10,929 nucleotides of DNA from Chloromonas sp. AAM2 (lineage: Eukaryota > Chlorophyta > Chlorophyceae > Chlamydomonadales > Chlamydomonadaceae): positions 1 to 10,929 of the forward strand of contig QAXH01001293.1 in NCBI GenBank assembly GCA_004335635.1. The letters are read 5' to 3'. Positions 9,807 through 10,929 of the stretch are shown one piece after another. The notes under the pieces are model-generated. The model was not told the origin of the DNA. It saw only the letters and a program-made list of their open reading frames with translations, and ran no database searches. A program made the position numbers and the translations under genes. Numbering within the stretch: position 1 is the first letter of the stretch; every line of letters begins with the position of its first letter.

Positions 9807-10030
9807 ATAGTGTCCGTAATCAAGCGTGTGGACCCCATCGTCCAACACATACCTCTTGCTGCCAAACGCAGACAGAGCCACTTTGGAAATGCTGATGGTG
9901 TTGAGCACATGCCTGGTAAATCGTATGGAGTGCATCTGCACCGTCATCGTGCCACTCTGCTCCAGGGCAGCCCTGTAGTCACCATGGCGATAGAGGACGC
10001 CAAGGCAGCACGAGCCACGCCCTTGGCTCT
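9807..10030 (-). pseudogene. Frameshifted fragment like the C-terminal tail of element-encoded family B DNA polymerases
   Basis: Read on the minus strand, 10030-9989 gives RAKGVARAALASSI. With one base missing, the next frame (9989-9807) continues with HGDYRAAL, then KVALSAF, SKRYVLDDGVHT and LDYGHY. I recognise this order (a KGV patch, a DYxxxL patch, then K-x-x-LS-x-(F/Y)DDKRY-x-x-DG-x-x-TLAYGHY) as the extreme C-terminal tail that follows the polymerase domain in many repetitive, Maverick/Polinton-like or viral family B DNA polymerase ORFs. This is from memory, not from a search. The polymerase active-site motifs are absent: the sequence upstream (above 10030) is unrelated methyltransferase DNA on the other strand. 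The frameshift and truncation mark it as a relic. It is not a functional gene. Confidence 0.5.
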
Positions 10031-10056
10031 GATGTGAACGACACAACAGGACGGCC

Positions 10057-10158
10057 TTGACATCCGTAGATCTTTTCAGTGGTATCGGGGGCATGACGCG
10101 CGCCCTGCGTGGGCTCGCTAAACCTGTTGCCTATTGCGAGATAGACCCTCATGCCCGT
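10057..10158 (+). pseudogene. Truncated N-terminus of a C5-cytosine DNA methyltransferase
   Basis: The plus-strand frame encodes VDLFSGIGGMTRAL followed by AYCEIDPHAR. The first is C5-methyltransferase motif I, the SAM-binding DLFSGIGG loop; the second is motif II with the acidic residue (E of CEID) that contacts the ribose. No motif IV (the PC catalytic loop) or later motif is visible: after 10158 the frame continues without resemblance to the family and stops at 10285-10287. There is no ATG before motif I; the frame is open back to 10033 after a TGA at 10030-10032. The intact enzyme would methylate cytosine in DNA. As it stands this is a fragment, unless later exons lie elsewhere. The motif II style is also seen in bacterial, phage and algal-virus enzymes. 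It lies 26 bp from the polymerase-tail fragment, in divergent orientation. Confidence 0.7.
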
Positions 10159-10276
10159 GCTGGCGAGCTGCGGCACTGTGAGTCTGTGAAATGGTTGGGT
10201 GGCGCCTGTGAGCATCTGGCCAACCAAACTCATGCCAGCCTTGAAGTCACGGGTGAACACGACTTCTACTATCGCG

Positions 10277-10325
10277 GTGTGTCATGATCCCCTTCACATG
10301 GTTGGACGGGTTTGATACCCTCCGT
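10277..10325. repeat. Dispersed repeat, copy B
   Basis: This is the second copy of the element at 2676-2744, in the same orientation and without the 21-bp palindromic insertion. It sits between the methyltransferase fragment and the start of the retrotransposon ORF (ATG 10409). That position would suit a 5' UTR or boundary sequence of the retrotransposon, but copy A shows no retrotransposon coding sequence next to it. Confidence 0.6.
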
Positions 10326-10408
10326 TCTTGTTGAGCAATGCCACATGCTTACAATCAGTGGGGATCAGGGCTGCTCACAGCCAGCATGACCGGGTTTGGG
10401 GGCCCAGC

Positions 10409-10929
10409 ATGCACCAACCCCTTAGGCCGTTGAATCAGCAGACACGCAACCATTATACAACAACTAACAACAACAACAACAACAACACAACACAACACAA
10501 CACAACACAACACAACACAACACAACGCCCACCTTTTGGTAGGGCAGGCCAGCTAGTTCGCTTTGGCACCTACAACACCCGCACACTAGCAAACACAGGG
10601 GACGCAGAACAGCTTGCAGACGACCTCAGCGCAGCAGGCGTCCATATCTGCGGGCTTCAGGAAGTCCGCAACCGCGGGTCAGGGCAACGCAGCCTCGGTG
10701 GCAGCAATAACCCAGGCTGGCAACTCCTCTGGTCAGGTGATAATCAACACCGCATCCATGGCGTAAGTGCCCTCCTGTCACCCATTGCAGCTCGTGCCCT
10801 CACAGGCTGGGCCCCAATCAGCGACCGCATCATGACGCTGCAGCTATCGGGCGCAATTGTCACCACTGTCGTGATCGCGTACGCCCCCACCAACAGCAAC
10901 CCTCAGGCAACCAAGGACAGCTTCTACAG
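10409..10929 (+). CDS. Non-LTR retrotransposon ORF, N-terminal APE-type endonuclease domain (partial)
   Basis: The frame is open from a TGA at 10313-10315 to the window end; the first ATG is 10409, giving 173 codons. Residues 50-58 (VRFGTYNTR) hold the metal/phosphate-binding Asn of the endonuclease/exonuclease/phosphatase fold, and residues 78-87 (HICGLQEVRN) hold the catalytic Glu. Then come GVSALLS, GWAPISDRI and VIAYAPTN (substrate-binding Tyr, Pro, Asn). This order is typical of the target-nicking endonuclease at the front of LINE ORFs, closest in feel to RTE-type elements. The reverse transcriptase would follow, outside the window. Residues 17-43 are an Asn/Thr/Gln/His run encoded by a microsatellite, so the true start may be elsewhere (for example, after the repeat). 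No stops or frameshifts are seen, suggesting a young or selected copy. Confidence 0.85.
   Translation, partial: MHQPLRPLNQQTRNHYTTTNNNNNNNTTQHNTTQHNTTQRPPFGRAGQLVRFGTYNTRTLANTGDAEQLADDLSAAGVHICGLQEVRNRGSGQRSLGGSNNPGWQLLWSGDNQHRIHGVSALLSPIAARALTGWAPISDRIMTLQLSGAIVTTVVIAYAPTNSNPQATKDSFY
10457..10526. repeat. AAC/AACAC microsatellite inside the retrotransposon ORF
   Basis: A run of AAC triplets (from about 10466 to 10486) passes into an AACAC pentamer array of about eight units ending at 10526. In the retrotransposon frame it encodes seven Asn and then repeats of Thr-Thr-Gln-His-Asn. None of the three plus-strand frames through the pentamer array contains a stop. Confidence 0.95.

Overview
The window reads as nuclear DNA of a GC-rich green alga (Chlorophyta, probably Chlorophyceae). 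The genes are split by many short GT-AG introns of about 90-370 bp. Exon third positions are mostly G or C. Proteins carry long Ala/Gly/Pro/Ser/Gln-rich stretches, and mobile-element debris and microsatellites lie between genes. I saw no bacterial-style operons, Shine-Dalgarno sites or CRISPR arrays. The lineage call is an inference from these traits.

Left edge (1-976, minus strand): the 5' part of a gene for a probably plastid-targeted HNH-endonuclease-domain protein. Three exons are visible (914-673, 505-354, 241-126). They encode 170 residues and end in the conserved block that precedes the HNH core in this family; the core lies beyond the window. A TATA-like box sits about 60 bp upstream of the ATG. 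A 33-bp tandem duplication at the edge duplicates a 3' splice site.

977-3472: about 2.5 kb with no gene I can support. It holds short repeats, a telomere-like tract, two good but unassigned minus-strand splice donors, one copy of a dispersed repeat, and presumably the 3' UTR of the next gene.

3473-8571 (minus strand): the main finding, a complete cohesin alpha-kleisin gene (RAD21/SCC1 type). I assembled it as nine exons whose splice phases all agree. It encodes 1112 residues with the kleisin N-terminal domain, the conserved mid-protein R-x-x-LSD-x-S motif and the C-terminal winged-helix motif. The rest is low-complexity sequence, with a candidate separase site.

8572-9806: lower-GC DNA, probably the kleisin promoter and 5' UTR followed by spacer, without a recognised gene.

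9807-10929: mobile-element or virus-derived sequence. A frameshifted fragment resembling the C-terminal tail of element-encoded family B DNA polymerases (minus strand) lies 26 bp from a truncated C5-cytosine DNA methyltransferase start (plus strand). Then come a second copy of the dispersed repeat and the beginning of a non-LTR retrotransposon ORF with an APE-type endonuclease domain. Its N-terminal leader is encoded by an AAC/AACAC microsatellite, and it runs off the right edge.

The two cellular genes are co-oriented, but nothing suggests they work together. I found no new multi-gene system. The most unusual part is the composite of polymerase-tail, methyltransferase and retrotransposon pieces at the right end.
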